A stretch of DNA of 64,000 nt. Source: Helicobacteraceae bacterium (GTDB lineage Bacteria > Campylobacterota > Campylobacteria > Campylobacterales > Sulfurimonadaceae). The notes beneath the pieces were generated by a model. It saw only the letters and a program-made list of their open reading frames with translations. It did not search any database and had not been told where the DNA came from. Numbering within the stretch: the stretch's first letter is position 1; each line of letters opens with the position of its first letter. This document shows, one piece after another, positions 54,841 through 63,854 of this stretch. The position numbers and the translations under genes are program-made. The stretch spans positions 35,990 through 99,989 of the forward strand of contig JAMOSG010000036.1 in the NCBI GenBank assembly GCA_027063225.1. The letters run 5' to 3'.

Positions 54841-57173
54841 TAGTGTTGTGCACCATAAGCTTTCCCATAGCCATAACCACCACCATAACCATAATAGCCT
54901 GTTACAATCTTACTACCATTTAAAATCATACCAAATTTATTATCTTTATGTTCATTTACAAGTTTATCAATATCTTCTACAAACTCTTTACGTGTATAAT
55001 CTATACGAGTTACAAACAAAGAAAGATCACAATATTTCATAATAATAACTGCGTCTGTTACTAAACCTGCGGGTGCTGTATCTATGATAATATAATCGTA
55101 TTGTTTCTTAAGAATCTCTAATAATTCCTTGAATTTTTGTGATAACAATAACTCTGAAGGATTTGGAGGTAGTGGACCTGTTGTAATAATATCTAAATTT
55201 TCATATCCAGTTTCTTGTAATATCTCTTCTAAAGTATTATGACCTGAAAGATATGTTGTAATTCCTATATTGTTCACAACATCAAATTCTTTGTGTAATG
55301 AAGATTTACGTAAATCTATATCTAGAACTACCACTTTTTTCTCTGCTGTAGCTAAAATCATTCCCAAGTTAGAAGTTAGAAGTGTTTTACCCTCTCCAGA
55401 AACAGAAGAAGTTACAGAGATAATACGATGTTGCTCATTTCCTGGTAAAAATTGTAAATTTGTTCGTAAATTTCTAAAAGCCTCTTTAAATAAAGATTTG
55501 TCTTTATCTGTTTTCATAAGAGGAATTTCTCCATAAATAGGCATATCTGTTAATTCTTCTAACTCCTCTCTACTTTGAAGAGTTACAATTAAATACTCTC
55601 TAAAAAATGCTAAAGAGATCCCTATAATAAGACCCAAAATAAATCCAACTGTTACAATTAATTTCCTTTTTGGTTTAATTGGTATTTTATTTTCTATTGC
55701 TGTATCTAAAATACGAGCATTTGAAATTGTAGAAGATTTTAAAATCGCTGTTTCAGCCTTTTTCTGGAGTAAAAACTCATAAATTTGTTGGTTTACTTTC
55801 AAAGGTCTTAAAAGTTCTGCCAACTTTTTCTCTTCTGTTGGTAAAGATTGTAAAGATTTATCAAATTTGCGAATCATATTACCAAGATGTAAACTTCTTT
55901 GGTTTAACTGCTCTAAACTATTTGCAATAGAAAGGCGAATAGCTTTTTTTGCTAACTCAATACCAACTTCAACTTTTCTAACTTCTGGATGTTGTGGTGT
56001 AAACTCCATTAAAAGTTTTGCTTTTGTATCTATAAGCCCTCGTAAACTTGTTAACAACAGTGCTATTCTTCCATCTGAAAACTTCATAGAACCTATAGAA
56101 AGTCCACTTAAATCATCATGGGTTTGAATATATTGTTTAATATTATTTAAAATATTTATCTCTGTTTGTAGTTCAAGTTGTTGCGCTTCATACTCCACAA
56201 CTTTTTGTGTTTTTAATGCAACTTTACCTTTTAAATCAACAACAGAGTGTTGAATTTTATAATTCTCCAGATTTTTCTCCGAGTTTCTCAAATTTGCATT
56301 AATAACGTTAAGTTGAGAGTCTATAAAACCTAATGTCAAACCAGCAACAATAGTTTTTTGCTTAATCCCCTCTTCTATATATGTTTTTGTAATAGCATTT
56401 AAAATATCTTTTGCTCTTTTTGAAACATTATCTTGATAAGAAAGTTCAACAACACTTGCCCAATCAGACACAACCTTTACAGAAAGATTTGTAATAAAAT
56501 TGTCATAAAGTTTTGTAACACTTGTAACTTTAAAAGTATAAAGAGGATTTTCAAGTTCATCTTTTTTCTCGACTTTTAATGTAAAATACGGTGTTGTAAT
56601 CTCTTCATTGTAACGATGTATCTGATTGTAACTAAAAAGATCTTCTTCGCTTAAGTGTTTTAAACCAATCTTTGCTAAAACTGCATCAGAACTATAAGGT
56701 GAAATAGGCTTTAAAACTAATCTAAAATGATTTTGTTCTATTGGTTTTAGTTGAAATTTCTTACCAAATAAAAAATCTGTTTTATATAAAACACTAACAG
56801 TAAAAGGGGTGTTTTGATAAAGTTCTGTTTCTTTATGCAATTTGTTTTCTGAAAAATAACGTATTGTTAAATCAAGTGTCTCTAATGCTTTTTGAACAAT
56901 AAATCTTGATTGTAAAACAGCAATTTCATTGTCAATATTAGCACCATTTTTACCCATGGCCATACTTAACATATCGGCTTGTGTACTTCTACTATTTCTT
57001 TCTAAAATTTCTACACTTGTATGTGAACTATAAATATTTGGTTTATAGTAGGCAAAGACTCCACTAAGTAAAGTTGCTATAAGTGTTATAAAAAAGATAG
57101 AAAATTTATATTTTTTAATAACTTTAAAAACATCTTTAAGATCTAATTCTTCACTATTTCTTTCATTTTTCAT
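54831..57173 (-). CDS. Wzc-type polysaccharide co-polymerase / BY-kinase
   Basis: The protein of about 780 residues has an N-terminal Wzz domain (membrane helices near 22-42 and about 505-525). A long periplasmic coiled-coil region lies between, and a C-terminal bacterial tyrosine kinase domain follows. Kinase motifs are Walker A SSVSGEGKT, Walker A' VVLDIDLRKSS and Walker B YIIIDTAPAG. The last 22 residues hold eight tyrosines among glycines, the autophosphorylation cluster. The ATG at 57173 is preferred, since earlier starts lie inside the wza gene. It controls polymer length together with the Wza lipoprotein encoded just upstream. Confidence 0.93.
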   Translation of the reverse strand: MKNERNSEELDLKDVFKVIKKYKFSIFFITLIATLLSGVFAYYKPNIYSSHTSVEILERNSRSTQADMLSMAMGKNGANIDNEIAVLQSRFIVQKALETLDLTIRYFSENKLHKETELYQNTPFTVSVLYKTDFLFGKKFQLKPIEQNHFRLVLKPISPYSSDAVLAKIGLKHLSEEDLFSYNQIHRYNEEITTPYFTLKVEKKDELENPLYTFKVTSVTKLYDNFITNLSVKVVSDWASVVELSYQDNVSKRAKDILNAITKTYIEEGIKQKTIVAGLTLGFIDSQLNVINANLRNSEKNLENYKIQHSVVDLKGKVALKTQKVVEYEAQQLELQTEINILNNIKQYIQTHDDLSGLSIGSMKFSDGRIALLLTSLRGLIDTKAKLLMEFTPQHPEVRKVEVGIELAKKAIRLSIANSLEQLNQRSLHLGNMIRKFDKSLQSLPTEEKKLAELLRPLKVNQQIYEFLLQKKAETAILKSSTISNARILDTAIENKIPIKPKRKLIVTVGFILGLIIGISLAFFREYLIVTLQSREELEELTDMPIYGEIPLMKTDKDKSLFKEAFRNLRTNLQFLPGNEQHRIISVTSSVSGEGKTLLTSNLGMILATAEKKVVVLDIDLRKSSLHKEFDVVNNIGITTYLSGHNTLEEILQETGYENLDIITTGPLPPNPSELLLSQKFKELLEILKKQYDYIIIDTAPAGLVTDAVIIMKYCDLSLFVTRIDYTRKEFVEDIDKLVNEHKDNKFGMILNGSKIVTGYYGYGGGYGYGKAYGAQHYYK

Positions 57174-57183
57174 TCTAATCTCA

Positions 57184-57978
57184 TTAATAAATTGGGTCAC
57201 CCTGAATTGTTGTCCATTGAACAAATGGTGCTAAGATACTTGTAATTGTACTGAAAAATGGGGAAACCTCTTTAAAGGCTTTATTAAATCCATCCATCTG
57301 TCTTGCTTGAACATACACAATATCGTTTGGTCTTAAAATTAAACTTGTTTGTTGAATAGCACTTAACTTTGTTAAATCTATAGTTCTAATCTCTGGATTG
57401 CGTAAATCTCCACGAATCACTTTAATATTTGTTCTTTCTGCTAAGGAAGTAAAATAACCAGTTCTTGAAATAACCTCTATGAGGTTCATAGTACCATTGT
57501 AAATGGGAACAACTCCAGGTTTATTAACCTCACCTATAACAATGATACGCTGATTTGTAATTTTGACTGTTACATAAGGATTTTTAATAAACTTTCTATA
57601 CTCTTTCGCTAGTGCTGCTGCTGCTTGATCTTCTGTAAGACCAGCAATCTTTACTGACTGAATAATAGGTAAACGGACTGTACCCTTTTGTGTTACTAAA
57701 AGACCATCACCCTCTTGTAATGTTGTATCTAGTTCAAAAGAATCAGACAAAATTGGTTTCATTAACTGAGAGTTGAGACTATTTTTACTATATACACGAA
57801 TAAGAACACGATCATTTGGAGCAATTTTATTTTCATATTTTAACTCATATTTATACTCTTCATAAGTTAATGTTGAATTGCGTTCTACCCCATCTTTCAT
57901 CTGAAAAAGTCTATCATCTTTTACACTACATGCTGAAAATAGTATAGAAAAGATTACTGTAATAAAAACCATATGCAT
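57184..57978 (-). CDS. Wza-type polysaccharide export lipoprotein
   Basis: The 264-residue protein has a lipoprotein signal peptide with lipobox LFSAC (Cys about 17). A polysaccharide-export domain follows (LPIIQSVKIAGLTEDQAAAAL, then YVTVKITN), along with SLBB-like repeats (VIGEVNKPGVVPI). It forms the outer-membrane exit of the capsule or EPS system. It is shorter than E. coli Wza (about 380 residues), so the C-terminal part may be reduced. It has its own promoter. Confidence 0.9.
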   Translation of the reverse strand: MHMVFITVIFSILFSACSVKDDRLFQMKDGVERNSTLTYEEYKYELKYENKIAPNDRVLIRVYSKNSLNSQLMKPILSDSFELDTTLQEGDGLLVTQKGTVRLPIIQSVKIAGLTEDQAAAALAKEYRKFIKNPYVTVKITNQRIIVIGEVNKPGVVPIYNGTMNLIEVISRTGYFTSLAERTNIKVIRGDLRNPEIRTIDLTKLSAIQQTSLILRPNDIVYVQARQMDGFNKAFKEVSPFFSTITSILAPFVQWTTIQGDPIY

Positions 57979-58016
57979 GCTAAATTATTTCCTACTTTCT
58001 TAAAAAAGGTGACGCC

Positions 58017-58022
58017 ATTATA
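58017..58022 (-). promoter_or_regulatory. -10 box of wza-wzc
   Basis: The minus strand reads AACTATAATGG, with TATAAT about 39 nt upstream of the wza ATG. This sets wza-wzc apart from the kinase-peptide cassette upstream. Confidence 0.55.
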
Positions 58023-58059
58023 GTTAATTCTAACTAAAAGATGTATAAATAATACGGAG

Positions 58060-59214
58060 TTAGTTATTATCTATTAACTGCTTAACAGTAATATATGCTT
58101 CATCAAGCCTACTATATGTTAAGGTATATATTTTAAGAGTGGCTAGGTATTCTAAATATTTTTTTAGACTTTCAAAATTTTCTCTTTGATGAAGATGATA
58201 CCCTGAGTTTACCAAAAAATTTAAACTTTCCACTAAACTTAATGGTTGCAATTTACACACAACCCCTTCTTGATATTTTGGGAATATCATAAATGCTTCT
58301 TGTGCATATATAGTATGTGTCGCAATATTTTTAGGCGTAATATACTTTACTTTTTGATAATCAAAACGTCTATATACTTTTGCTTCTTTTATCTCTTTTT
58401 CTAATCCCGTAAGAATTTTCCAACTACCCTCTTTTAGTGTTAGAACTAGAGGTAAAGGGTGTATGTTATACTCTGTATCGACAAGTGTTACCTCATCAGA
58501 ATAAAAGTTAAAGTTTTCTTTTTGCATCAAAAAAGCACTTAAAGTACTTTTACCAGAACCAGAAACTGCTGGAAAAATAATGGGTATATTATTGTATGAA
58601 AACATAGCTGCATGAAGAGCAATAAAAAAATTATTGTTTTCATAAATAGTAATACGTACTAAATCTTGCAAATACCCTAAAACAACACTACTTTGAATGT
58701 TTTTATGTACTTGCTTACCATTTATGTAAATACTAAAAAAATCACCCTCTTGCGTAACTTTAAAGATATATTTACATCTACTTTTTTTCTCTAAAACTTT
58801 AAGATGTTGAAATACTATTAACACCTCTTGTTGTATCGAAGAAGGAAGTTCAAAAGAGAAAACAACACCATATAATGAATATAAAACAGGGGTCATACAC
58901 TCCTTTGTTATTTTAGGGATTTCTCGTTCTACATAAACTGTAGTAGCTTTCTCCTTTTTTTCTTTTTTATCCAATAAAGAGGCAATAGTTTCCACCATAT
59001 CTAATGTTGCAGTGTTTTTTGGCAGTTGTAATGCCTCTAAATATCCTTGTATAGATATTGGATCTCTTTTTTCTTCCATATAGAAAAAAAGAACACCATA
59101 TTGAGTACTAAAGCTATATAATGCATAAGTGATTTTTGACCAAACGAAAATAACATCTGCACTCTCTAGCTTAAACACAATAAGATGTTCATGCTTTGTT
59201 GTAAAATACTCCAA
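58060..59214 (-). CDS. HprK-related kinase of a peptide cassette
   Basis: The 384-residue protein has an HPr-kinase-like C-terminal domain. This has HAAMFSYNNIPIIFPAVSGSGKSTLSAFL (P-loop about 215-224), then FYSDEVTLVD with the acidic pair at 240-241. The rest of HPr kinase (N-terminal half and CA-P loop) is not recognisable. The N-terminal 65 residues (ITYALYSFSTQYGVLFFYMEE...ISIQGYLEAL) faintly recall a PqqD-like peptide-binding domain. Such kinases occur with nucleotidyltransferases and PqqD-like proteins in HPr-rel-A-type clusters, and a relative phosphorylates lasso peptides. Start is TTG with GGAGAAAAAGAG, 15 nt after the small peptide gene. Confidence 0.72.
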   Translation of the reverse strand: MEYFTTKHEHLIVFKLESADVIFVWSKITYALYSFSTQYGVLFFYMEEKRDPISIQGYLEALQLPKNTATLDMVETIASLLDKKEKKEKATTVYVEREIPKITKECMTPVLYSLYGVVFSFELPSSIQQEVLIVFQHLKVLEKKSRCKYIFKVTQEGDFFSIYINGKQVHKNIQSSVVLGYLQDLVRITIYENNNFFIALHAAMFSYNNIPIIFPAVSGSGKSTLSAFLMQKENFNFYSDEVTLVDTEYNIHPLPLVLTLKEGSWKILTGLEKEIKEAKVYRRFDYQKVKYITPKNIATHTIYAQEAFMIFPKYQEGVVCKLQPLSLVESLNFLVNSGYHLHQRENFESLKKYLEYLATLKIYTLTYSRLDEAYITVKQLIDNN

Positions 59215-59229
59215 TAAACTCTTTTTCTC

Positions 59230-59412
59230 CTAATCACTTTCCCATGGTAAACCAGAAGCTGCTGCTTTAGAAGAACCCAATGTCATCATTGCAAAACCAG
59301 CTACAGGTGCTGAAGCTGCATATTTACCAAATTTTTTTATAAACTCACGCTTTTTAGCATCTGCAATCTTTTGTGTTGTCTCTTGCGCTTTTTTATTGTC
59401 TTTCTCTTTCAT
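59230..59412 (-). CDS. 60-residue Tat-signal-like peptide, possible modified precursor
   Basis: The peptide has three parts. A charged leader comes first (about 1-20). Next is a twin-arginine-like signal: K-K-R-E-F-I-K-K at 20-27, then hydrophobic AASAPVAGFAMMTLG and an A-A-A site at 50-52. A short tail, S-G-L-P-W-E-S-D (53-60), ends it. Arg-Arg is replaced by Lys-Arg. Start ATG has AAAGGTGG, and the gene ends 15 nt before the kinase start. Small Tat-like peptides recur beside HprK-like kinases and NTP_transf_5 proteins. The tail contains two Ser residues that could be phosphorylated. Function is unknown. Confidence 0.7.
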   Translation of the reverse strand: MKEKDNKKAQETTQKIADAKKREFIKKFGKYAASAPVAGFAMMTLGSSKAAASGLPWESD

Positions 59413-59476
59413 AATTTTCCACCTTTGTTTACTTAATATGACTCAATCATAGCATATTTTTTCTTAAAAATATAGA

Positions 59477-60607
59477 TTAGAGATATTTATTTTTCAATTT
59501 ATTTTTTAATATTTCTCTTTTATCCTTATCTAAATACTTAAATAATGTATTTTTTATGTGCTTAAAAAAATAGAATATATATAAATTCTTATTTTGAAAT
59601 CCATACTGTACTTGTAATCCAGATACAGAAAAAACATTAAAAAAATAGATAATAAATGCTCTAAAAGTTCTCAAAAAATTATTATCTAAATTTAAGAAAT
59701 ATTCTACATTTTTTATATATTTTCTGGAGTTTTTAGTTTCTATAATATTTAAAGGTATATAAAAATATTTTTTTTGTAAAAGTAAATATTCATTCCAATA
59801 ATTTTTTATAAAACTATAATTTGATACTTGTTCATAAATTTTTTCTAACTCTATTTTCTCTTTATTTGTATACAATAATTGATTAAAATGTTGTGCGTAT
59901 CTTAAAGCAAAAACTTTATATTGATGGTGAGCATGACTAACTTCAGAATGTAAAAAAGATAAATAAAATTCAGATGTTTCATCTAAAACGTTTGCATTAT
60001 TAATAGTCGCACTTTCTAAGAATGAAATTTTCTGAAAAAAATATTTTGAACTTTTATCATTTAAAAAATATCGATGTATTTCAATAGATGCATAAAAACC
60101 ATCTTTTACTAAAGGGTAATAGTGATGCCAATCTTCTTTTAAATAATAATCATGTTCCACTTCATTATATCCATTCATTTTTAAAATTTTTATTGCTCTA
60201 TCAATTTTTGAAGGTTCAATATAAAGATCTATATCAGCCATAACCCTTTCACCAAGATATTCAAAAACTCCTTCACTTAAAGCAGCAGAACCTTTAAAAA
60301 AAATAGGTGTTATATTTACTTGTGCTAAAATATTTGCAATCTCTTGCATTTGCTCTATTATATTTTGATTTCTTTGTTTGTTTAAATTATATATTTCTAA
60401 TAAATATTCTTTTAATTGTTTATCATCTAACTTATCATAAAGTTTTTTCTTTTTTAAATTTGTATAAACTAAAGGTATTAAATACTCTTTGTTTGCTATC
60501 TCTATAACTTTTTCCCAATCAGTTTTAAAAAAATATTTTTCTACATATTTGTTTTCAAAAGGGGAAATAAGCGATGTAAGAAATAAAAGAATCTCATTTT
60601 TTTGCAA
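59477..60607 (-). CDS. NTP_transf_5-type nucleotidyltransferase
   Basis: The protein of about 376 residues has the nucleotidyltransferase core KGSAAL...GERVMADIDLYI, where the D-I-D (about 125-127) would bind metal. A long helical, Lys/Tyr-rich C-terminal part follows. This fits the NTP_transf_5 family, seen in lasso-peptide and polysaccharide clusters. TTG at 60607 with AAGAGG upstream is chosen; GTG at 60625 is the alternative. It overlaps the GT4 gene and precedes the small peptide gene by 64 nt. The substrate is unknown. Confidence 0.72.
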   Translation of the reverse strand: MQKNEILLFLTSLISPFENKYVEKYFFKTDWEKVIEIANKEYLIPLVYTNLKKKKLYDKLDDKQLKEYLLEIYNLNKQRNQNIIEQMQEIANILAQVNITPIFFKGSAALSEGVFEYLGERVMADIDLYIEPSKIDRAIKILKMNGYNEVEHDYYLKEDWHHYYPLVKDGFYASIEIHRYFLNDKSSKYFFQKISFLESATINNANVLDETSEFYLSFLHSEVSHAHHQYKVFALRYAQHFNQLLYTNKEKIELEKIYEQVSNYSFIKNYWNEYLLLQKKYFYIPLNIIETKNSRKYIKNVEYFLNLDNNFLRTFRAFIIYFFNVFSVSGLQVQYGFQNKNLYIFYFFKHIKNTLFKYLDKDKREILKNKLKNKYL

Positions 60608-61829
60608 ACAACAACCTCTTTTCACACTCTAAAAATAAATAAAACATTTGATTTGCCAATATTTTTCTATCGTACTCTACAACAAGTTTTTTACAACCAT
60701 CTTGTAATTGTTTATATAAACTTCTATCATTTTTTATTTTTACTAATTTCTCTAAAAAATCTCTTTCATTTTCAGGTTCAAAACATAGCCCAGCATTGTA
60801 GTTTTCTATAATTTCTTGAGCCTGACCTTCAACTCCCAATAGTGTCGGTTTTAACATTGCAGAAGCTTCAAATATTTTTGAAGGTATAACAGTTTTAAAA
60901 TTATCCTCTTTTTTTAATGGTGCTAAAGAGATATCACAAACAGACAGATACCTTGGAACTTCCTCTTTTGCTATTGGATCCAAAAAAGTCACATTTTTAA
61001 GTTGTAACTTTTTTGCTAACTCTACTATAGTTTGTTTCATAGCACCATCACCAATAAATAAAAAATGAATACTTTCATCTGTAATCTTTGATAAAGAGTT
61101 TACTATAAAATCAAGGCTATGTGCCATTCCATGAGTCCCAATATAACCTACTATAAATTTATCTTCTAAATTTAACTCTTTTAAAAGTTTTGTATCTTTC
61201 TCTCGTGGTTTAAAAAGTTCAATATTTGCTCCATTTGTTACAACCTCAATCTTATCTTTTTCTATTCCACGATTTATAAGATTTGTTTTAAAAGCATCTG
61301 TAACGGCTATAACTTTATTTGCATCTTTATATAAAGCTAATTCAATTTTTTCTAAAATCTCAATAACTTTACCTTGCTTCATTGCCCCAACAGTTTTTAT
61401 AGATTCTGGCCATAAATCGCGTAGTTCAAAGATCCAAGGCTTTCTCTTAACTTTACTAAGCCCCCACCCTGCCCATGTAGTAAAAAATTGTGGTGATGTA
61501 GCTACTATAACATCTGTTTTTTGAAATAATCCTACAACAAAAGCACTTAATGCAAAACTTATATAATCTAATACTCTTTTTATAAATCCACTGTTGGATG
61601 TTATGTAACTCCAAACTCTTATTATTTTTATGCCATCTTTGTATTCAATTTGATAGAGTTTATTTTTATATCCATTATACACTTTTCCATGAGGAAAATT
61701 TGGTACACACGTAAGAATAGTTACTTCTACATTTTTATTTTTTACCCACTCTTTTGCATGCTCATATGTTCTTGTTGCTGGTGCATTTACCTCTGGTGGG
61801 AAGTTATCTGTTATAAAAAGAATTTTCAT
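60594..61829 (-). CDS. GT4 glycosyltransferase, WbuB-like
   Basis: The 411-residue GT-B enzyme has the N-terminal TDNFPPEVNAPATRTYEHAKEW segment typical of WbuB-like (colanic/O-antigen) transferases. ELRDLWPESI, VTNGANIELF, GYIGTHGMAHSLDF and FIGDGAMKQTIVELA follow, then a C-terminal donor-binding region (IPSKIFEASAMLKP). It builds the exopolysaccharide repeat unit and overlaps the heparinase-like gene by 4 nt. Confidence 0.92.
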   Translation of the reverse strand: MKILFITDNFPPEVNAPATRTYEHAKEWVKNKNVEVTILTCVPNFPHGKVYNGYKNKLYQIEYKDGIKIIRVWSYITSNSGFIKRVLDYISFALSAFVVGLFQKTDVIVATSPQFFTTWAGWGLSKVKRKPWIFELRDLWPESIKTVGAMKQGKVIEILEKIELALYKDANKVIAVTDAFKTNLINRGIEKDKIEVVTNGANIELFKPREKDTKLLKELNLEDKFIVGYIGTHGMAHSLDFIVNSLSKITDESIHFLFIGDGAMKQTIVELAKKLQLKNVTFLDPIAKEEVPRYLSVCDISLAPLKKEDNFKTVIPSKIFEASAMLKPTLLGVEGQAQEIIENYNAGLCFEPENERDFLEKLVKIKNDRSLYKQLQDGCKKLVVEYDRKILANQMFYLFLECEKRLLFAKK

Positions 61830-63343
61830 AGTTTTATCTCCACTTCTAACTCCTGTGTAAAAGGTATCTCTAGCACTAATGCTTGTTGAGTTTTATTGAA
61901 CTCTGATGCAAAAGAATATGTCGTTATTGTACAGTTTTTAGCTTCTACTCTTTTTTGAATCTCATCTTTTACAATATCTGGATGAAAATGTAATCTAAAA
62001 ATAGCTTGTGTTTTTTTGCTTAAAGTATCCTTGATTATAACTTTATTCTCAAAAAATTGCCATATTCTTGTATGTAAAATACCTTTATAACCATCATGAG
62101 TAGCTTTTATAATATCTTCTTTCTCTTGTAAACTTACTACTTTAGCACGATTTGCTACTCTAAAACCACCCCACACTTCACTACTGTTTTTTTCTAAAAC
62201 TTCAACTGTATTATGTGCTTTTGTACTACGCTCATAAAACCTTATTTTATTTACTTCGTATGTACTTAGTCCACTATCTACTATAAAAGGTTTACTATCA
62301 ATTCTAAGCTCAAAATTAAATGTATCTGCATGTGCATGACCAGGAATATAACTTGCACCTATCTCTGCAATATCTACAATAGCTTCATAACTTCCCTGTA
62401 CGGTTTTTCTGTATCCACTATCATTTAAAGGTGTAGCTTGAAAAGTTATACCCAACTTATAAGCATATTTAAAAAGCTCTTTTGATGTTGGGGCAATTTT
62501 ATTTGCACTATCATTCAACAATGGAATAGTTCCATCTTTATAAGTTATATTTTGTAACCAACTTAACATCATTTGAGCTTTTAAAGTGAAAAATTCTAAA
62601 AGTTCTCTCTTCTTCCAACTATTGTTTTGTACTAAATTGATACAATCTAGCAAACGAAATAACATAAGCTGATGGTACATTGGACTCAGTTCAAAATGTC
62701 CACCATCTTCTAAAATTTGCTCTTGCAGCTCTTGTTGTAAAATCTCTTTTGCTGTAGCATAAAGCTTTTCATCTTGAAAATAATATGCTCCAAAAAGTAA
62801 AGAGAAGCCATTTTCTAAGAGGTGGTTACCTAAAAGATGATACTCTAAATTATCTAGTAAAATATAATACTGAGCATATAAACTATCATCTATAGTTTTA
62901 TTTTTGATTTGATATTTTGTTACAAATTTTATCCAGTTAATTCCACGTAAACTTATAGGAAAAGGCTCTAAAGCATCTCTAAGCTGTTGTATATTTTCAA
63001 TAAAATCGTAGATAAGCCAAATATCTTCTTTTTCTTTTAAATACTCAAAATATGTAAGGTTATATGTCCAAAGTTTTCCATGTTCTGCATAGTTCCAGTC
63101 TATTTTATCTTTAAAGTTTTTAGAAAGATTTAATACACTCAATGTAGTACCTGTAAAGTTACTATATTTATTTTCAATAGATTCACATAATGTTAAGGGA
63201 GTAACATTTGATACTTTTAAAAATATATACTCAAAACGCATAAGCTTTCTATATTTTGCTCTTAAAAAATAAAAAAGTCTAAAATAAATCTGTTTTACTT
63301 TTAAATACTTAATAGTATTAAGTAATCTAATATACTTTTGCAC
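61826..63343 (-). CDS. Heparinase II/III-like protein of the EPS cluster
   Basis: The 505-residue protein has an N-terminal alpha/alpha-toroid region and a C-terminal Hepar_II_III beta-sandwich. The signature IPGHAHADTFNFEL gives the His-x-His and Asp, then FIVDSGLSTYE and KAHNTVEV. Relatives are uronate-polysaccharide lyases, and paralogues in EPS clusters may tailor or epimerise the polymer. It has no signal peptide, so it would act in the cytoplasm or await export. It overlaps the GT4 gene by 4 nt. Confidence 0.85.
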   Translation of the reverse strand: MQKYIRLLNTIKYLKVKQIYFRLFYFLRAKYRKLMRFEYIFLKVSNVTPLTLCESIENKYSNFTGTTLSVLNLSKNFKDKIDWNYAEHGKLWTYNLTYFEYLKEKEDIWLIYDFIENIQQLRDALEPFPISLRGINWIKFVTKYQIKNKTIDDSLYAQYYILLDNLEYHLLGNHLLENGFSLLFGAYYFQDEKLYATAKEILQQELQEQILEDGGHFELSPMYHQLMLFRLLDCINLVQNNSWKKRELLEFFTLKAQMMLSWLQNITYKDGTIPLLNDSANKIAPTSKELFKYAYKLGITFQATPLNDSGYRKTVQGSYEAIVDIAEIGASYIPGHAHADTFNFELRIDSKPFIVDSGLSTYEVNKIRFYERSTKAHNTVEVLEKNSSEVWGGFRVANRAKVVSLQEKEDIIKATHDGYKGILHTRIWQFFENKVIIKDTLSKKTQAIFRLHFHPDIVKDEIQKRVEAKNCTITTYSFASEFNKTQQALVLEIPFTQELEVEIKL

Positions 63344-63345
63344 AA

Positions 63346-63612
63346 CTATTTGTAAATATCCTTTCTATGTCCAACTGAAATAACAGTTATAATAAGTTTA
63401 TCGTCCTCTTTTTTGATAATAACTCTATAATTACCAACCCTAAGTCTGAACTTTCCTTTATGATTACCCTGTAATGATTTAAGATTATTTTTTACAATCT
63501 CCGGATCTTTTGCCAATAGTAATAATTTTTCTTTAATTAGTTTTTGTGCAATACTATCTAATCTCTTAAACTCTTTTTGAGCACTTGTTAAAAAAACTAA
63601 TTTATAAATCAA
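63346..63612 (-). CDS. RelE/ParE-family toxin
   Basis: The 88-residue protein matches the RelE fold: FLTSAQKEFKRLD, LQGNHKGKFRLRVGNYRVIIK and the C-terminal VISVGHRKDIY, with the catalytic-type Arg and His/Tyr residues in place. It would be an mRNA interferase or gyrase poison, neutralised by the RHH protein encoded 2 nt upstream. It lies 2 nt after the heparinase-like gene end, so the pair abuts the EPS cluster. Confidence 0.9.
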   Translation of the reverse strand: MIYKLVFLTSAQKEFKRLDSIAQKLIKEKLLLLAKDPEIVKNNLKSLQGNHKGKFRLRVGNYRVIIKKEDDKLIITVISVGHRKDIYK

Positions 63613-63614
63613 CT

Positions 63615-63842
63615 CTATATACCTAACTCTTTAAAAACTTCTTCTGCCGCTATTAGTTTTTCTTTGCCATCTTTGAGTTTATCAAGGCGTTTATCTGCTA
63701 TTTTTTCATCAATATAATCAAAGTACATACTTAATGCTTTTTCTACAATATGACTCTTTTTTTCATTTAACTCAGAAGAAACAGTATTAAGCTCATCGAT
63801 GATAAAATCTGAAACTGTAAATGTACTTCTAACTTTCTGCAT
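63615..63842 (-). CDS. RHH antitoxin of a RelE-type system
   Basis: The 75-residue protein has an N-terminal ribbon-helix-helix (STFTVSDFIIDELNTVSSELNEKKSHIVEKAL) and a charged C-terminal helix that would cover the toxin. Start ATG has AAAGGA. A near-palindrome, TCATATAATTGTATGA, overlaps the promoter and is the likely operator. The toxin gene follows after 2 nt. Confidence 0.88.
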   Translation of the reverse strand: MQKVRSTFTVSDFIIDELNTVSSELNEKKSHIVEKALSMYFDYIDEKIADKRLDKLKDGKEKLIAAEEVFKELGI

Positions 63843-63854
63843 TTTTCATCCTTT

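Noticed and set aside
55867-56127. Plus-strand ORF inside wzc
   Set aside because: Shadow of the BY-kinase coding sequence; no homology or ribosome site.
58060-60607. Lasso-peptide biosynthesis cluster
   Set aside because: No asparagine-synthetase-like cyclase, leader peptidase or typical precursor (Thr at the penultimate leader position) is present.
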